In this document: piece by piece, positions 20,764-32,168 of the stretch
Numbering within the stretch: position 1 is the stretch's first letter
Layout of the letters: each line of letters starts with the position of its first letter
Source: Theristus sp. LFF4_11
Taxonomy: Eukaryota > Nematoda > Chromadorea > Monhysterida > Xyalidae
Length of the DNA: 64,000 nucleotides
NCBI GenBank assembly: GCA_030248135.1
Contig: JASANC010005454.1
Span: 1-64,000 of the forward strand
Direction: 5' to 3'
Translations under genes and position numbers: made by a program
Notes under the pieces: model-generated
What the model saw: the letters and a program-made list of their open reading frames with translations, nothing else
Told to the model about the DNA's origin: nothing
Databases searched by the model: none

Positions 20764-23700
20764 TCAAAAGCCGTATTTCATTTGCGTTTGACGTTTTGAG
20801 AATCGATTATTGGCCCATTCTTCTTTCAACTGGTCTTCGCGTTGTTTCGCCTGGAAATAAGAGTTCATTTGTTAAAAACAGAATTTATAAATTGCAGCAG
20901 CTACTATCGACTTCGGCCGAGTAATTTCACTATCTAAGAATTTTCAGTGGTACAAAAAAAGTAAAAAGCCACCGACCACATGAGCGAGATACGTAATCTG
21001 GTGTTTTCGCTTTGCGGTGCTGCCAACATTCTTTTCGTCACGTTTCTGCTCTGCCTTCGACATTGCCGGTTTCTAAAATTATGTTCTTTTCTGACACTAT
21101 CGGCCACCAAAAGATTAATAAAACATTCCGTTTTCCCATTTAGTGCTGCTCTGCATAATGTTATGGCTGACTGACATCCTGTATTGAAAGAAAGCGAGGA
21201 AAAATTTGAACGTATGAGATATTGACTCAAGACAGACTTCAGTGCGTTTCGGGGAATTTAGTAACGGACGCCACTGCCAGTACAAACGCACAATGTGTGA
21301 TGTCATGTCACAATCTCCACCCACAATTGATGTGTACATGTAAACGCGTGCAACAGTTGTACGAAATCAGTTTTAAGCGACTTAGCGAAACAGTGGGCAC
21401 GCGGAAGAAGGTATCAACGATATTCGGACTTAACTCGATAATGCTTAGCGGCCATTAAGTGTAATTATATGAAAAAAAGTGCATGAACAAACATTTTTTA
21501 CGAAGTTGCTAAGATAATCTTCTGAATTACAAAAATGTCCACAGTGTACAAGCTGCAAGACCAGGGTTCAATACAGTAAATATCGCACTCCGCGGGCACG
21601 CAGTTTCGCACAGCGCGTTCATTTGTACCTTAATATAATGCCATTCTCAACAACGTACATATCCAGACGTGATCTCCTTCATGAGTCGTGCGTGCACATC
21701 CGGGCCGAGCTGCTGGTCGACACTGACATCAACGATGTCCATGTCAGCCTCACTCGGCAGCAGCACACCTCCACTCGCCTCGCGTGCACGGATCAAACGG
21801 CGTGCGTCCTCATCCGACCACACCTGGCATTATACGCAGAATGAAACACAGAAAGTAAACAATGCAAATCGCCACTCTCTCGCTGCTTGATGTCTATGAG
21901 AAGTTTTTCAGCCAGCTATCCATCTGAAAATTTTTGTCATCAAAGGCATAAAGTAAGTCAATTCTTGGCCCAAATTCACCATTTTTGCTCGAAATTCTTA
22001 TAAAATTTCGCTAATTAAAAAAATATAGGTTTGGACGTAATTTTAGCGTATTTGATTGAAGCATAATTTAGCGTTTTTATAGCTTTTCAACGTTTTAGCT
22101 TACGGGAATAAAAGAAGATTATCTGTCTGGAAAATTTGCTCCAGCCATTGCCCCCGCCGCCAACCCTCCAGCTCTGGAACAACTGTGCCAACCAGTACAG
22201 AGTTTCTTTGAATACCGGCCTGCACCTGCCTCCGTGGCCAAAAGGGGCGGCCTCATCGGTAATGTGCCCCATCTCAAGGGCCAATGTAGTTTTGCGAACA
22301 CAGACACTTTTCAAAACAGAAGAATTGCAGCAATAGTGCAAGCATACCTGACGTCGATGTTGAGATGACGCAGCAGCAGCGTTTGAGCTGGATGGCTGTG
22401 AGCTTCCCGGATGGGCGTCGTCGTCGTCGGCCAAATTGTACATTTGAGACGGGTGCATTTGTGACGGCTGAGACGATACGGCTGTGCGAAGCTGATTGTT
22501 GCTGCTGTCGACTGGCACTTGCAACGGATCAGTGAACTGCAATGAATACAAAGAGAAACACAATCAATCATGGTCAATATACTAATTGATATGCAGTCTA
22601 GCTCTATAACATATCCGACTGGCTGATTGGTTGGTCGTCCACGTGATTCATCCATTCTGTGCAAACTGAACTCCGACCGCACAACAATCCATGCATCAAC
22701 CAATCAGCTAGTTGAATATGTTAGAGAGTTAGACTGTAGCCAAAAACTGAAATTCGGCAGAAGTTTCAACAAAGATCAAGCAGACCGACCTGGTTTTCAG
22801 CGGCCAGCTGAAGATTCGGATCAACTTTACTGGTGAGCCCAAGGAAATCCAATCCTTCTGCGTCGTCTTCGTCCTCACTAGAGTCAGCATCTTTTTTCAC
22901 GGTTGGCTTCACGACTTGCGGTGGCACCAGGACGCTTGTCGTCGTCGTCGGCGGTTTCTTCGATGCAGGGGGCTGAGACTCGACTTTCGGTCTGGCGATA
23001 GGCGCCGGCAGGAAACCGCCGGTAGTCTTTGAGAAACTGTCCGCTTTCTTTGCGCCGGTTGATGGCGGTGGCAGCGCAGAGAGCAACGCATTACCCTTCG
23101 CGTTGTCAGTGTTTTTCGTTCGTTTCACATCCGTCTCTTCGTCGGACGAAGACGAATCGTCATCACCTATCAACTCTGGCAACTCAATCTTTACGGTTTG
23201 CCCTTTTCGATGTCTCTTCTTTCTCGTCTCAATTGTACATCGGTTTTTCTCAGCCTCCTCGCGCTCCCAATCGTGCCGAGCCACTGTCGAGTCCAATTCG
23301 TCTTCTTCAAGGAAATTTTTCACCGTCTCTTTAGCGGAATCGTTTGTGAGCGAGTCGACATTGTTTTGCTGCGTTTTTGGAGTCGGCAGATTCAGCAGAA
23401 CAGATGACGCTGATGATGGTGGCAATTCGTGTGAGGAATCCGCAGCGTCATCGAGATCACTCAAACCGCTTACACTTTTGACCTCTTGTTGCAATGGTTT
23501 GACGAGAAAACCTGCAACAACAGCGCACGTCATGCACTCAATTGCGTAATGCATCATTATTAAAACAGCTGCATCTGCAGTTCCGGTGCTCCTCCTCCAT
23601 AACACAGGAAAGAAAAAATGCAAAAACTAAATTGATCATTTTCACCTTACCAAAAAGGCTTGGCTGAGGATTAGGTTTGGGATTAGGAACCTACGACTCA

Positions 23701-23959
23701 TTACAAGCAACCTCAGATCAAAAATCAAAAAAATCATTTTTAAGAATGTATACAAATCACTAAATTGAGTAAAAAAAGAATCAACGTAGTTCGTTAAAAA
23801 GAACTGCATTGTATTGATTTGAACGAGATGAGACTAAAGACTTTCAGCAGAGCAAAGAGAACAGAACTCACCAGAAGCACCAGCATGGTCTTCATTGTCC
23901 AAGTTGTTGTCGTCACTGTCGCTTCCACCGTCGTACGAGACGAGCCCTGTCAGCGCCAT
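20764..23959 (-). CDS. PRCC: PRCC homologue (proline-rich mitotic checkpoint/splicing-associated factor)
   Basis: Six exons: 23959-23872, 23511-22790, 22536-22348, 21823-21659, 21072-20977, 20850-20764; 448 codons plus stop. The N-terminus MALTGLVSYDGGSDSDD matches the family start (M-S-L-V-x-Y plus acidic run). The middle is low-complexity and acidic with Pro-rich patches (LLNLPTPK, VKIELPELIGDDDSSSSDEE, FLPAPIARPK). The C-terminus is the conserved PRCC block: RKHQITYLAHVAAKQRE followed by NNRFSKRQTQMKYGF at the stop. PRCC is a nuclear protein associated with spliceosomes and the MAD2B checkpoint in vertebrates. Intron 3 holds an old family G copy, and the intron before it an inverted repeat. 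A poly(A) signal lies about 98 nt after the stop. Confidence 0.92.
21895..22197 (-). mobile_element. Old, diverged family G element in a PRCC intron
   Basis: The interior order matches G copies at 28-35 kb (CAGCCAGCTATC, AAAATTTTTGTC, CCATTTTTGCTCG, TAGCGTTTTTATAGC, GGAAAATTTGCTCCAG). The end CTCTGGAACAACTGTG corresponds to the family terminus ...GGAACAACTATG. It differs by many substitutions and lacks the long G/C homopolymers: the corresponding site reads GCCCCCGCCGCCAACC. The left terminus is not recognisable. Confidence 0.75.
22593..22738. repeat. Long inverted repeat in a PRCC intron
   Basis: The arm at 22593-22633 and its inverted counterpart at 22697-22738 share CAGTCTA-CTCT-TAACATAT and GCTGATTGGTTG with a few mismatches and a loop of about 60 nt. 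It could form a hairpin in the pre-mRNA or be a miniature foldback element. Confidence 0.75.
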
Positions 23960-24106
23960 TAGTTCAACAATTTTGCCAATTCAATTCTTTGATTAATAAC
24001 AATAATCCTGCATAGTAGAGATCGAAATTTAAAAAAAAAACTTTTTAAAAAGTCTTTACTTTAAAAAGTCTTTTACAGTACCAAAGACGTGGGGTGGGGT
24101 AAGGAC
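23960..24106. other. Upstream region of PRCC
   Basis: AT-rich, with a TTTAAAAAGTCTT direct duplication near 24040-24075. It presumably contains the PRCC promoter; no motif stands out. Confidence 0.35.
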
Positions 24107-24114
24107 GGTAAGGT

Positions 24115-24710
24115 TAGGGTTAGGGGAAAAAAATCCGGTTTTTTTAATTAAAAAAATTTTTTTTTACAAGTTAGGTTCGTTCGAAGCGTCTCGTCGAGCT
24201 GAGTTCATCTAGATTATTTTCAGAACGATCCGGGAAACTATAAGAGCGAAAATCGTGTTTTACAATTGTTTAACAATATATCGCACAACTCCATTGTAGA
24301 CCTATAACATACGCCAATCAACAAGATATCATGTTCATCTCATGGCCTACCGACTGAAAAATATGTTCTAAGTTGCAAGAAAACGATTTCTAAAACGATA
24401 TTTCAATTCAGTTAAGTCATTTCAACGCTAAAAATTGACTCTAGAAGTCATCCAAATCGAAAAGCATGGAGTACGTCGGTCAAAATGACCAAATAATGAC
24501 ATTTACCTAAGCACACAAAGAAGTTGGGAAGAAAATTTGGTTTGAACTTTCAAAAAATTATGCCATAAATCGAATTTTCAGAGCAAAGTAGAAGAAAAAT
24601 TTTTCAAATTTTTTTTAAGTTTGAAAAAAAATCCAAATTTAAAAAAAACGAAAAAAATTAAAAAAACGAAAAAAAAATTAAAAAATTTTTTTTCAAAGCC
24701 CCTAACCCTA
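24115..24710 (-). mobile_element. Family T hAT-like element (copy T-C), internally deleted
   Basis: The termini are TAGGGTTAGGGG and CCCCTAACCCTA. The duplication GGTAAGGT is at 24107-24114 and 24711-24718 (perfect). It is oriented opposite to T-A and T-B. At 596 bp it has lost about 400 bp of interior, with the break near the AAAATCGTGTTTTA segment. Confidence 0.92.
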
Positions 24711-24839
24711 GGTAAGGTCGTGAAGCTTCATAAGTCACGGAATGGGAATGAGAGAATGTGAAATCCGAAATCCAATAAGACAAAACTCAGCCCACTTGCA
24801 CCAATTCACGCTGACGTATGTTCAATTGCGGCTCTCTAA

Positions 24840-25350
24840 TTGCGACCTGAAGAGTTGCAGCCCGCTCATTGCGGCCCGTTCGATTGCTGCCCGGGGAATT
24901 CGGACTCGGACAATTCCGGCCTGGCGAATGTTTCACGAGCAACAGCAAATCACCTGTACCGTTTTTCGTGATTTTCGATGAATCCAAAATCAAACAAATC
25001 ACGGCAAAACAGTTTTTTTCAAAAACTCACGTTTCCGAAGAGCCTTTATGTAAAAGGCTTGGCTTAGGAGACCTACAACAACTTTGCTTAGTTTTGGGAT
25101 TAGATTTGGCTGAAGTTTATTTTCTTTTTTTGCAATCATTTTAAAATCTGCGATTGCGTTAGTTCTTGTTCTTTTTCTTGTTCTTTATTGGAATGCGAAA
25201 AAAGGCAATCCTCCCAACTCCCAGCAGTTTATTAGTTGCTCTAGGGGAAATTCGCCGGGCCGGAATCGTCCGAACCAGAAATATTCGGGCGGGAATCGTC
25301 CGGGCCAGAAATATTCGGGTCGGAATCGAACGGGGCGCAACTCTTCGGGC
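24840..25350. repeat. GC-rich inverted pair with a short tandem repeat
   Basis: About 24850-24930 (GAAGAGTTGC, GCCCGTTCGATTGC, GGACAATTCCGGCC) is the approximate reverse complement of 25245-25350. The right arm contains tandem units of roughly 30 bp built on CCAGAAATATTCGGG and GGAATCGTCCG. This suggests a foldback element with repetitive subterminal regions; the element ends were not resolved. Its right arm abuts element M at 25353. Confidence 0.55.
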
Positions 25351-25641
25351 CAGTGGTCAGTTCTATAAAAGTGAATAGTTTTTGAAAAGTGAACATTTTT
25401 ACTCCAGGGTGTTCCAAAAGTTAGTCTTTGGCAAATTCTGAAAAAAATAATCGAGATATGAGCTTCAAAGACAAACATTTTTGCATCGAAATTAGAAACA
25501 TCACTCCAATCAATGAGATGCTTCCGTCAAAGATGAACTTGGGGTTCAAGTATTCAACCGAAATTTGTCACGGTCTAAATTTTGGAACACCCTGGAGTAG
25601 AACTATCAGTACCGTGGGCGGGGGGGTGGGGGGGTACACCC

Positions 25642-27126
25642 TAGGGTTGTTAAAAAAAACAAAAATCGTCATTTTTTTAAATTTTTTTTTTTAAATTTCA
25701 AAAATCAAAGTTGTGCTAAATCAATCAGGGAGTCCGAAGAACCACATATGATATGCAAGCGCCTCCCGAATGACTCCCGTATGGCGGAACTTTGCAGATT
25801 TTGTTTTGGTGACCTCAATTACCCCTTTTCCAAACCGTCACCATGCCTCTTCTTGTGGTTTGACCTCCAAAACGTCACTAATTGTCCCCAGCTAAACTAA
25901 TGCTAAAGTAAAGACAAACATACCGCCTTGAAATTCGATCAATTCTTCTGATGGTGTCGCGACGACACGACACGAAGCAGCAAGCAACCAGACAACGTAG
26001 CGCTTGCAAACGGAGCAGCAGCGAGCACAATCGGACGCTCTGCGAGGCGAATCGTCACCTTATCTGCATCGGAAATGGTAGGCCAAGCTTTGGAACGCTC
26101 AAAAACTTCATCGCAGATGTTGTCGTAGCCTAAAATCAGTCGGTAAAACTAGAGATGTAAGGGTCAAAAAAAAAATTTTTTTTTTTAATTTTTTTTTTAA
26201 AAAAAAAAGTAAAAAAAAATGAGCATTTTTTTTTATTTTTTTTATTAAAAATTTTTGAAATTTTTTCTTTAATGTGCCCTGAAAATGCCGTTTTTGGCAT
26301 AATTTTTCGAAAGTTCAACAAAAATTTTCTTTGACTTTACCTTGTCACTTAGTCTTCAACGCTGCAGGTGGTATTCTGGATTGATTTATCGACTGTTTTC
26401 AGCCTTGGTGAGTGATGATCGACTCGCGCATTGAAGTACTTGAGCGTCGCAAAGGCTAGTTCAACAAATTCCGATGTCGCTAAGGTGAGATAGAAGCAGA
26501 GAACTCACATTTACGCATCGTTTTTCAGGATCTCGAAAGGTGGAAATTGCACTGTCTGCCACTGCAAGCGTAACTTCGTTGGTTGCTCGTTGCTGTTTCG
26601 CCTCGTGTCGTCAGCATGATCACACCGGTTTGTTGTGGAACTTGTTTCCATGTTATTTGAGGTGAATTGAGAGGCAAAACACGAGACGTGATGTCGTCGG
26701 TGGGAAAATGGGGTCGCCGAAACCAAGTCTGAAATTTTCACCCTCCTCCCATATGAGTGGGGGTCATATGGTAAGTCGGTGGCTCCTCAGATGGTGATAT
26801 TCGGACTCCCTGAAAAATTCTGAACAACTTTCATTTTTAAAAAAAAAAATTTAAAAAAAAATTTTTTTTTTTAAAAAAGAAAAAAAATAGAAAATTTTTT
26901 TTTTCTTGACATCTCTAGGTAAAACGGCCCAAAATCGACTGCTAAAGGTTTTACAAGGTATAATCAAAAAAAATTTTTGTTGAACTTTCGAAAAATTTTG
27001 CCAAAATTGAGGTTTTCTTTCAGAGCATATTAGAGGAAAATTTTTCGAATTAAAAAAAAATCGGCATTTTTGTTTTTTTAATCACTTTTTTTTAAAAAAA
27101 ATTTTCATTTTTGTTTAACAACCCTA
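25642..27126 (+). mobile_element. Family P element (copy P1), nested in K1
   Basis: The termini are TAGGGTTGTTAAA and TTTAACAACCCTA. The duplication GTACACCC is at 25634-25641 and 27127-27134. It contains N3 (26150-26917). No transposase frame. Confidence 0.92.
26150..26917 (+). mobile_element. Family N hAT-like element, nested in P1
   Basis: The termini are TAGAGATGTAAGG and CTTGACATCTCTA (TIR about 8 bp: TAGAGATG/CATCTCTA). The duplication GGTAAAAC is at 26142-26149 and 26918-26925. It is 768 bp with AT-rich ends. It is the only copy in the window. Confidence 0.88.
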
Positions 27127-27464
27127 GTACACCCCCCCAGAGCACCAGAGACCGTCGGGTAGGGTTGTTAAACAAAAATGAAATTTTTTTTTCAAAAAAA
27201 AGTGATTAAAAAAAAAACAAAAATGCCGATTTAAAAAAAAAATCGAAAAATTTTCCTCTAATATGCTCTGAAAACCTCAATTTTGGCACAATTTTTCGAA
27301 AGTTCAACAAAAATTTTCTTTGATTATACCTCGTAAAACCTTTAGCAGTCGATTTTGGGCCGTTTTACCGACTGATTTTAGGCTTCGACAACATCTGCGA
27401 TGAAGTTTTTGAGCGTCCCACCCAAAGCTTAGCCTACCATTTCCGATGCAGATAAGGTGACGAT

Positions 27465-28180
27465 TAGGGTTGTTAAAAAAACAAAAATCGTCATTTTTGT
27501 TTTAAAAAAAATTTTTTTTTTTTTTTTTAAAAATTCAAAAATCAAAGTTGTGCTAAATCAATCAGGGAGTCCGAAGAACCACATATGATATGCAAGCGCC
27601 TCCCGAATGACTCCCATATGACGGAACTTTGCAGATTTTGTTTTGGTGACCTCAATTACCCCTTTTCCAAACCGTCACCATGCCTCTTCTTGTGTTTTGA
27701 CCTCCAAAACGTCACTAATTGTCCCCAGCTAAACTAATGCTGAAGTGAAGATACACATACCGCCTTGAAATTCGATCAATTCTTCTGATGGTGTTGCGAC
27801 GACACGACACGAAGCAGCAAGCAACCAGACAACGTAGCGCTTGCAAACGGAGCAGCGAGCACAATCGGACGCTCTGCGAGGCGAATCGTCACCTTATCTG
27901 CATCGGAAATGGTAGGCCAAGCTTTGGGACGCTCAAAAACTTCATCGCAGATGTTGTCGAAGCCTAAAATCAGTCGGTAAAACGGCCCAAAATCGACTGC
28001 TAAAGGTTTTACGAGGTATAATCAAAGAAAATTTTTGTTGAACTTTCGAAAAATTTTGCCAAAATTGAGGTTTTCAGAGCATATTAGAGGAAAATTTTTC
28101 GAATTAAAAAAAAAAATCGGCATTTTTGTTTTTTTTTCAATCACTTTTTAAAAAAAAATTTTCATTTTTGTTTAACAACC
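27465..28180 (+). mobile_element. Family P element (copy P3), nested in P2
   Basis: TAGGGTTGTTAAA starts at 27465. The right end TTTAACAACC at 28180 has lost its last bases (expected CTA). GACGAT flanks both sides (27459-27464 and 28181-28186), consistent with a duplication partly trimmed by a small deletion. A P element inserted into a P element in opposite orientation. Confidence 0.8.
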
Positions 28181-28272
28181 GACGATTCGCCTCGCAGAGC
28201 GTCCGATTGTGCTCGCTGCTCCGTTTGCAAGCGCTACGTTGTCTGGTTGCTGCTTCGTGTCGTGTCGTCGCG

Positions 28273-28748
28273 CATAGTTGTTCCAGAGCCGAGGGGTTGG
28301 GGGGGGGGGGCCGATATAGATAGCTGGAGCAAATTTTCTAGATAGATAGATAGCTGGAAAATTTTGGGGGGGGCCGCGGGGGGGCCATGTGACTTTGGGG
28401 GGGGCCGGTCAAAATTTTGAAATTTGATAGATAGATAGCTAAAACGCTAAAAAGCTATAAAAACAGCAAAATAATGCTAAAAATACGCTAAAAATCAAGT
28501 ATAAACGCGTATTTTACTTAAAATCAGCGAAATTTTCAAGAATTACGAGCAAAAATGGTCAATTTTGGTCAAAAATTGACTCATTTTATGTCTTCGAAGA
28601 CAAAAATTTTCAGATAGATAGCTGGCTGAGAAATTTTTTTAGATAGATAATAGCTGAGCCGAAAAAACCTGTTTGATAGAGATAGATTCGAAAATTTTTG
28701 GGGGGGGGCCGCCCCCCCCCCCCCAGGCCCCCCCCTGGAACAACTATG
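28273..28748 (+). mobile_element. Family G element (copy G1), nested in P2
   Basis: CATAGTTGTTCCAGAGCC at the left and CTGGAACAACTATG at the right. The duplication TCGTCGCG is at 28265-28272 and 28749-28756 (perfect). The interior has GATAGATAGCT repeats and G/C runs. Confidence 0.92.
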
Positions 28749-29010
28749 TCGTCGCGACACCATCAGAAGAATTGATCGAATTTCAAGTTTGGACAAGGGG
28801 TAATTGAGGTCACCAAAACAAAATCTGCAAAGTTCCGCCATGCGGGAGTCATTCGGGAGGCGCTTGCATATCATATGTGGTTCTTCGGACTCCCTGATTG
28901 ATTTAGCACAACTTTGATTTTTGAATTTAAAAAAAAAATTTAAAAAAAAACAAAAACAGAAATGACGATTTTTGTTTTTTTTAACAACCCTACCGTCGGG
29001 TGGGGGGGGT

Positions 29011-29497
29011 CATAGTTGTTCTAGGGGGGGGGGGCCTGGGGGGGGGGGGGCGGCCCCCCCCAAAAAATTTTCGAATCTATCTCTATCGGACAGGTTTTTT
29101 CGGCTCAGCTATTATCTATCTAAAAAAAATTTTCAGCCAGCTATCTATCTAAAAATTTTTGTCTCCGAAGACATAAAATGAGTCAATTTTTGACCAAAAT
29201 TGACCATTTTTGCTCGTGATTCTTGAAAATTTCGCTAATTTTAGGTAAAATACGCGTTTATACTTGATTTTTAGTGTATTATTAGTATTATTTTGCTGTT
29301 TTTATAGCTTTTTAGCGTTTTAGCTATCTATCTATCAAATTTCAAAATTTTGACCGCCCCCCCCCAAAGTCACATGGCCCCCCCCGCGGCCCCCCCCCAA
29401 AATTTTCCAGCTATCTATCTATCTGGAAAATTTGCTCCAGCTATCTATATCGCCCCCCCCCCCCCCCCCCCACCCCCTCGGCTCTGGAACAACTATG
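29011..29497 (-). mobile_element. Family G element (copy G2), nested in K1
   Basis: CATAGTTGTTCTAG at 29011 and GGCTCTGGAACAACTATG ending at 29497. It sits in a G run; flanking GGGGGG(G)T on both sides is compatible with a target duplication, but the homopolymer prevents proof. Confidence 0.85.
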
Positions 29498-31146
29498 GGG
29501 GGGTGGGGGGCACCGTGCCACCCCCCCCTACAACCGGGCCCCCCCCCCTCGAACAGTGGGCCGACCCCCCCCCACACCCCCCATGAAATTTTGTCTGGCG
29601 GAGACCCCCCCCCCCAAAATTTTCTGCACACCCTAAATTTTTTTTCGAAAATCATGATTTTTTGTCTATAAAGTCTATAATATAAGCTGAATATATGATA
29701 ACTTGACCATCTTCATTGTAATTTCAAAGATTTTGCAGCTAAATTTAGCGTTTTTCCTTTAAAATTTAAGCGAAAAAATTTCATGGGGGGTGGGGGGGTG
29801 GACCCCCCCACAGAAAATTTTGAAAAATGCACCCCCCCATGGGACCCCCATGGGGGGGGGTCCCACGTTACCATAGGTTGGACCCCCCCCTCACTTTTTG
29901 GTCGGCACCCCCCCCACGGCACCATACCCCCCCCCCCCTTCGAAAATTTGTTTGGGCCCACGGTACTGAGAACTATTCACTTTTCAAGCACTATTCACTT
30001 TTTATAGAACTGACCACAGAGGCCGCAATCATACCAAGAAAAACGGGCAAAGAAGAAGAAACCAGTAAAGAGCGTGAAGTTAACTTTAATTAACGCCCTA
30101 TATATTTTGTGACCCACGTACTCAAACGTTGGTACCCAAACTCCTGACTTTTCAGACACCCCTCCTCAGTCCTCACTTTTAGAAAACTGGTGGTTTTAAA
30201 AATTTGCTTTCGCTTTTGGTACTGCTCCGGACTAAAACCAGTACCGTGGGCGCCCCAAAAGATTTTCGAAGGGGGGTATGGTGCCGAGGGGGGTGCCGAC
30301 CAAAAAGTGAGGGGGGGTCCAAACTATGGTAACGTGGGACCCCCAGTCCCATGGAGGGGTGCCTTTTTTCAAATTTTTCTGTGGGGGGGTCCACCGTCCA
30401 CCCCCCACCCCCCACCCCATGATCTTTTTTCGCTTAAATTTTGAAGGAAAACGCTAAATTTTGCTGCAAAATCTTTGAAATTACAATGAAGATGGTCAAG
30501 TTATCATATATTCAGCTTATATTATGGACTTTATAGACAAAAAATCATGATTTTCGAAAAAAAATTTAGGGTGTGCAGAAAATTTTGGGGGGGGGGGGGG
30601 GGGGGGGTCTTCGCCAGACAAAATTTTATGGGTGGTGGGGGGTGTCGGCCAAATTTTCGAGGGGGGTCCGATGCAGTACCGTGGGCGAGGGGGGGGGGTG
30701 GGGAGGGGTACACCCCCCCAGAGCACCAGAGACCGTCGGGTGGGGGGGGGGGGGTGGGGGCACCGTGCCACCCCCCCTAAAACCGGGCACCCCCCCCCCC
30801 CCATCGGACCCCCCCCCCTCGAAAATTTGGCCGACACCCCCCCCACACCCCCCATGAAATTTTGTCTGGCGGAGACCCCCCCCCCCAAAATTTTTCGTAC
30901 ACCCTAAATTTTTTTTTAGAAAATCATGATTTTTTGTATATAAAGTCTAAAATATAATCTGAATAGATGATAACTTGACCATCTTCATTGTAATTTCAAC
31001 GATTTTGCAGCAAAATTTAGCGTTTTTCCTTCAAAATTTAAGCGAAAAATTATCATGGGGAGGGGTGGGGGGGGGTGGACCCCCCCCCACAGAAAATTTT
31101 GAAAAAATGCACCCCCCCATGGGACCCCCATGGGGGGGTCCCACGG

Positions 31147-32168
31147 AAAGTTAGGGGCTTTGAAAAATTTTTTTTTAATTTTTTTTTCGTTTTTTTTTTA
31201 AATTTGGATTTTTTTTCAAACTTAAAAAAAAAATTTGAAAAATTTTTCTTCTACTTTGCTCTGAAAATTCGATTTATGGCATAATTTTTTGAAAGTTCAA
31301 ACCAAATTTTCTTCCCAACTTCTTTGTGTGCTTAGGTACATGTCATTATTTGGTCATTTTGACCGACGTACTCCATGTTTTTCGATTTGGATGACTTCTA
31401 GAGTCAATTTTTAGCGTTGAAATGACTTAACTGAATTGAAATATCGTTTCAGAAATCGTTTTCTTGCAACTTAGAACATGTTTTTTCAGTCGGTAGGCCA
31501 TGAGATGAACATGATATTTTGTTGATTGGCGTATGTTATAGGTCTACAATGGAGTTGTGCGATATATTGTTAAACAATTGGAGCGGAGATGTTGGTTAAT
31601 ACCACATCACACGACCGTTTTTCAGATACCCGATAACATGGCCACATGTTAAAACTTGCGTGCTGAGCTAAACTAACGTGTTAAACTTGCGTCTGTCAGT
31701 TGCCCGCAACGTGATCGCGAAATCATGGTACGTGTTTTCGATACGATGATTTGAAGAGTGGGCTCTCGCCATGGGGCAGATAGCAGGCGGGGGACCCGCG
31801 GAAAACGGGGGGGCGAGCGGGCCACCAGGGGGGGACGCGACGGCGGCACAACAACAAAAAAAATCAAAACACAGCCGGGGGGAACGGGAGGGGGAACAAC
31901 AAGACGGTTCGATACGATGATTTGAAGAGTTGACGTCGAAAATTGTCCTGTTTTACTGTTGAAAATGCAACTTTCCCTCTATGAAATGGACATAATTTCA
32001 ATAAAACACGATTTTCGCTCTTATAGTTTTCCGGATCGTTCTGAAAATAGTCTAGATGAACTCAGCTCGACGAGACGCTTCGAACAAACCTAACTTGTAA
32101 AAAAAAATTTGAAAAAAATTTTTTTTTTAATTTAAAAAAAAATCCGGATTTTTTTCCCCTTAACCCTA
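31147..32168 (+). mobile_element. Family T element (copy T-D), nested in K3, with aberrant segment
   Basis: The right end is CCCCTTAACCCTA, the left end a degraded ...AAAGTTAGGGG. The interior matches T-B except 31784-31920, where an unrelated G-rich string replaces about 150 bp. Flanking K sequence is duplicated over about 80 bp on both sides (31075-31145 and 32169-32250) instead of an 8-bp duplication. Confidence 0.75.

Larger units (their letters stand above)
27160..28992 (-). mobile_element. Family P element (copy P2), nested in K1, reverse orientation
   Basis: TAGGGTTGTTAAAC is at 27160 and AACAACCCTA ends at 28992. The duplication CCGTCGGG is at 27152-27159 and 28993-29000. It is interrupted by P3 (27465-28180) and G1 (28273-28748). 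P-family order resumes after each. Confidence 0.9.
25607..29968 (-). mobile_element. Family K element (copy K1), split by five later insertions
   Basis: The termini are CAGTACCGTGGGC and GCCCACGGTACTG. The flanking duplication AGAACTAT is at 25599-25606 and 29969-29976, a perfect 8 bp separated by 4.36 kb. K sequence resumes after each nested element: at 27127-27159, 28993-29010 and 29498-29968. P1, P2 and G2 therefore inserted into an already resident K1. Confidence 0.92.
25353..30017 (+). mobile_element. Element M: foldback/mariner-like MITE, host of insertion tower 1
   Basis: The left end GTGGTCAGTTCTATAAAA... and the right end ...TTATAGAACTGACCAC are inverted over about 70 bp once K1 (25607-29968) is removed. 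The inner parts are TACTCCAGGGTGTTCC and GGAACACCCTGGAGTA, typical of Tc1/mariner-type miniature elements. Without K1 and one 8-bp duplication M is roughly 290 bp. Confidence 0.75.
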
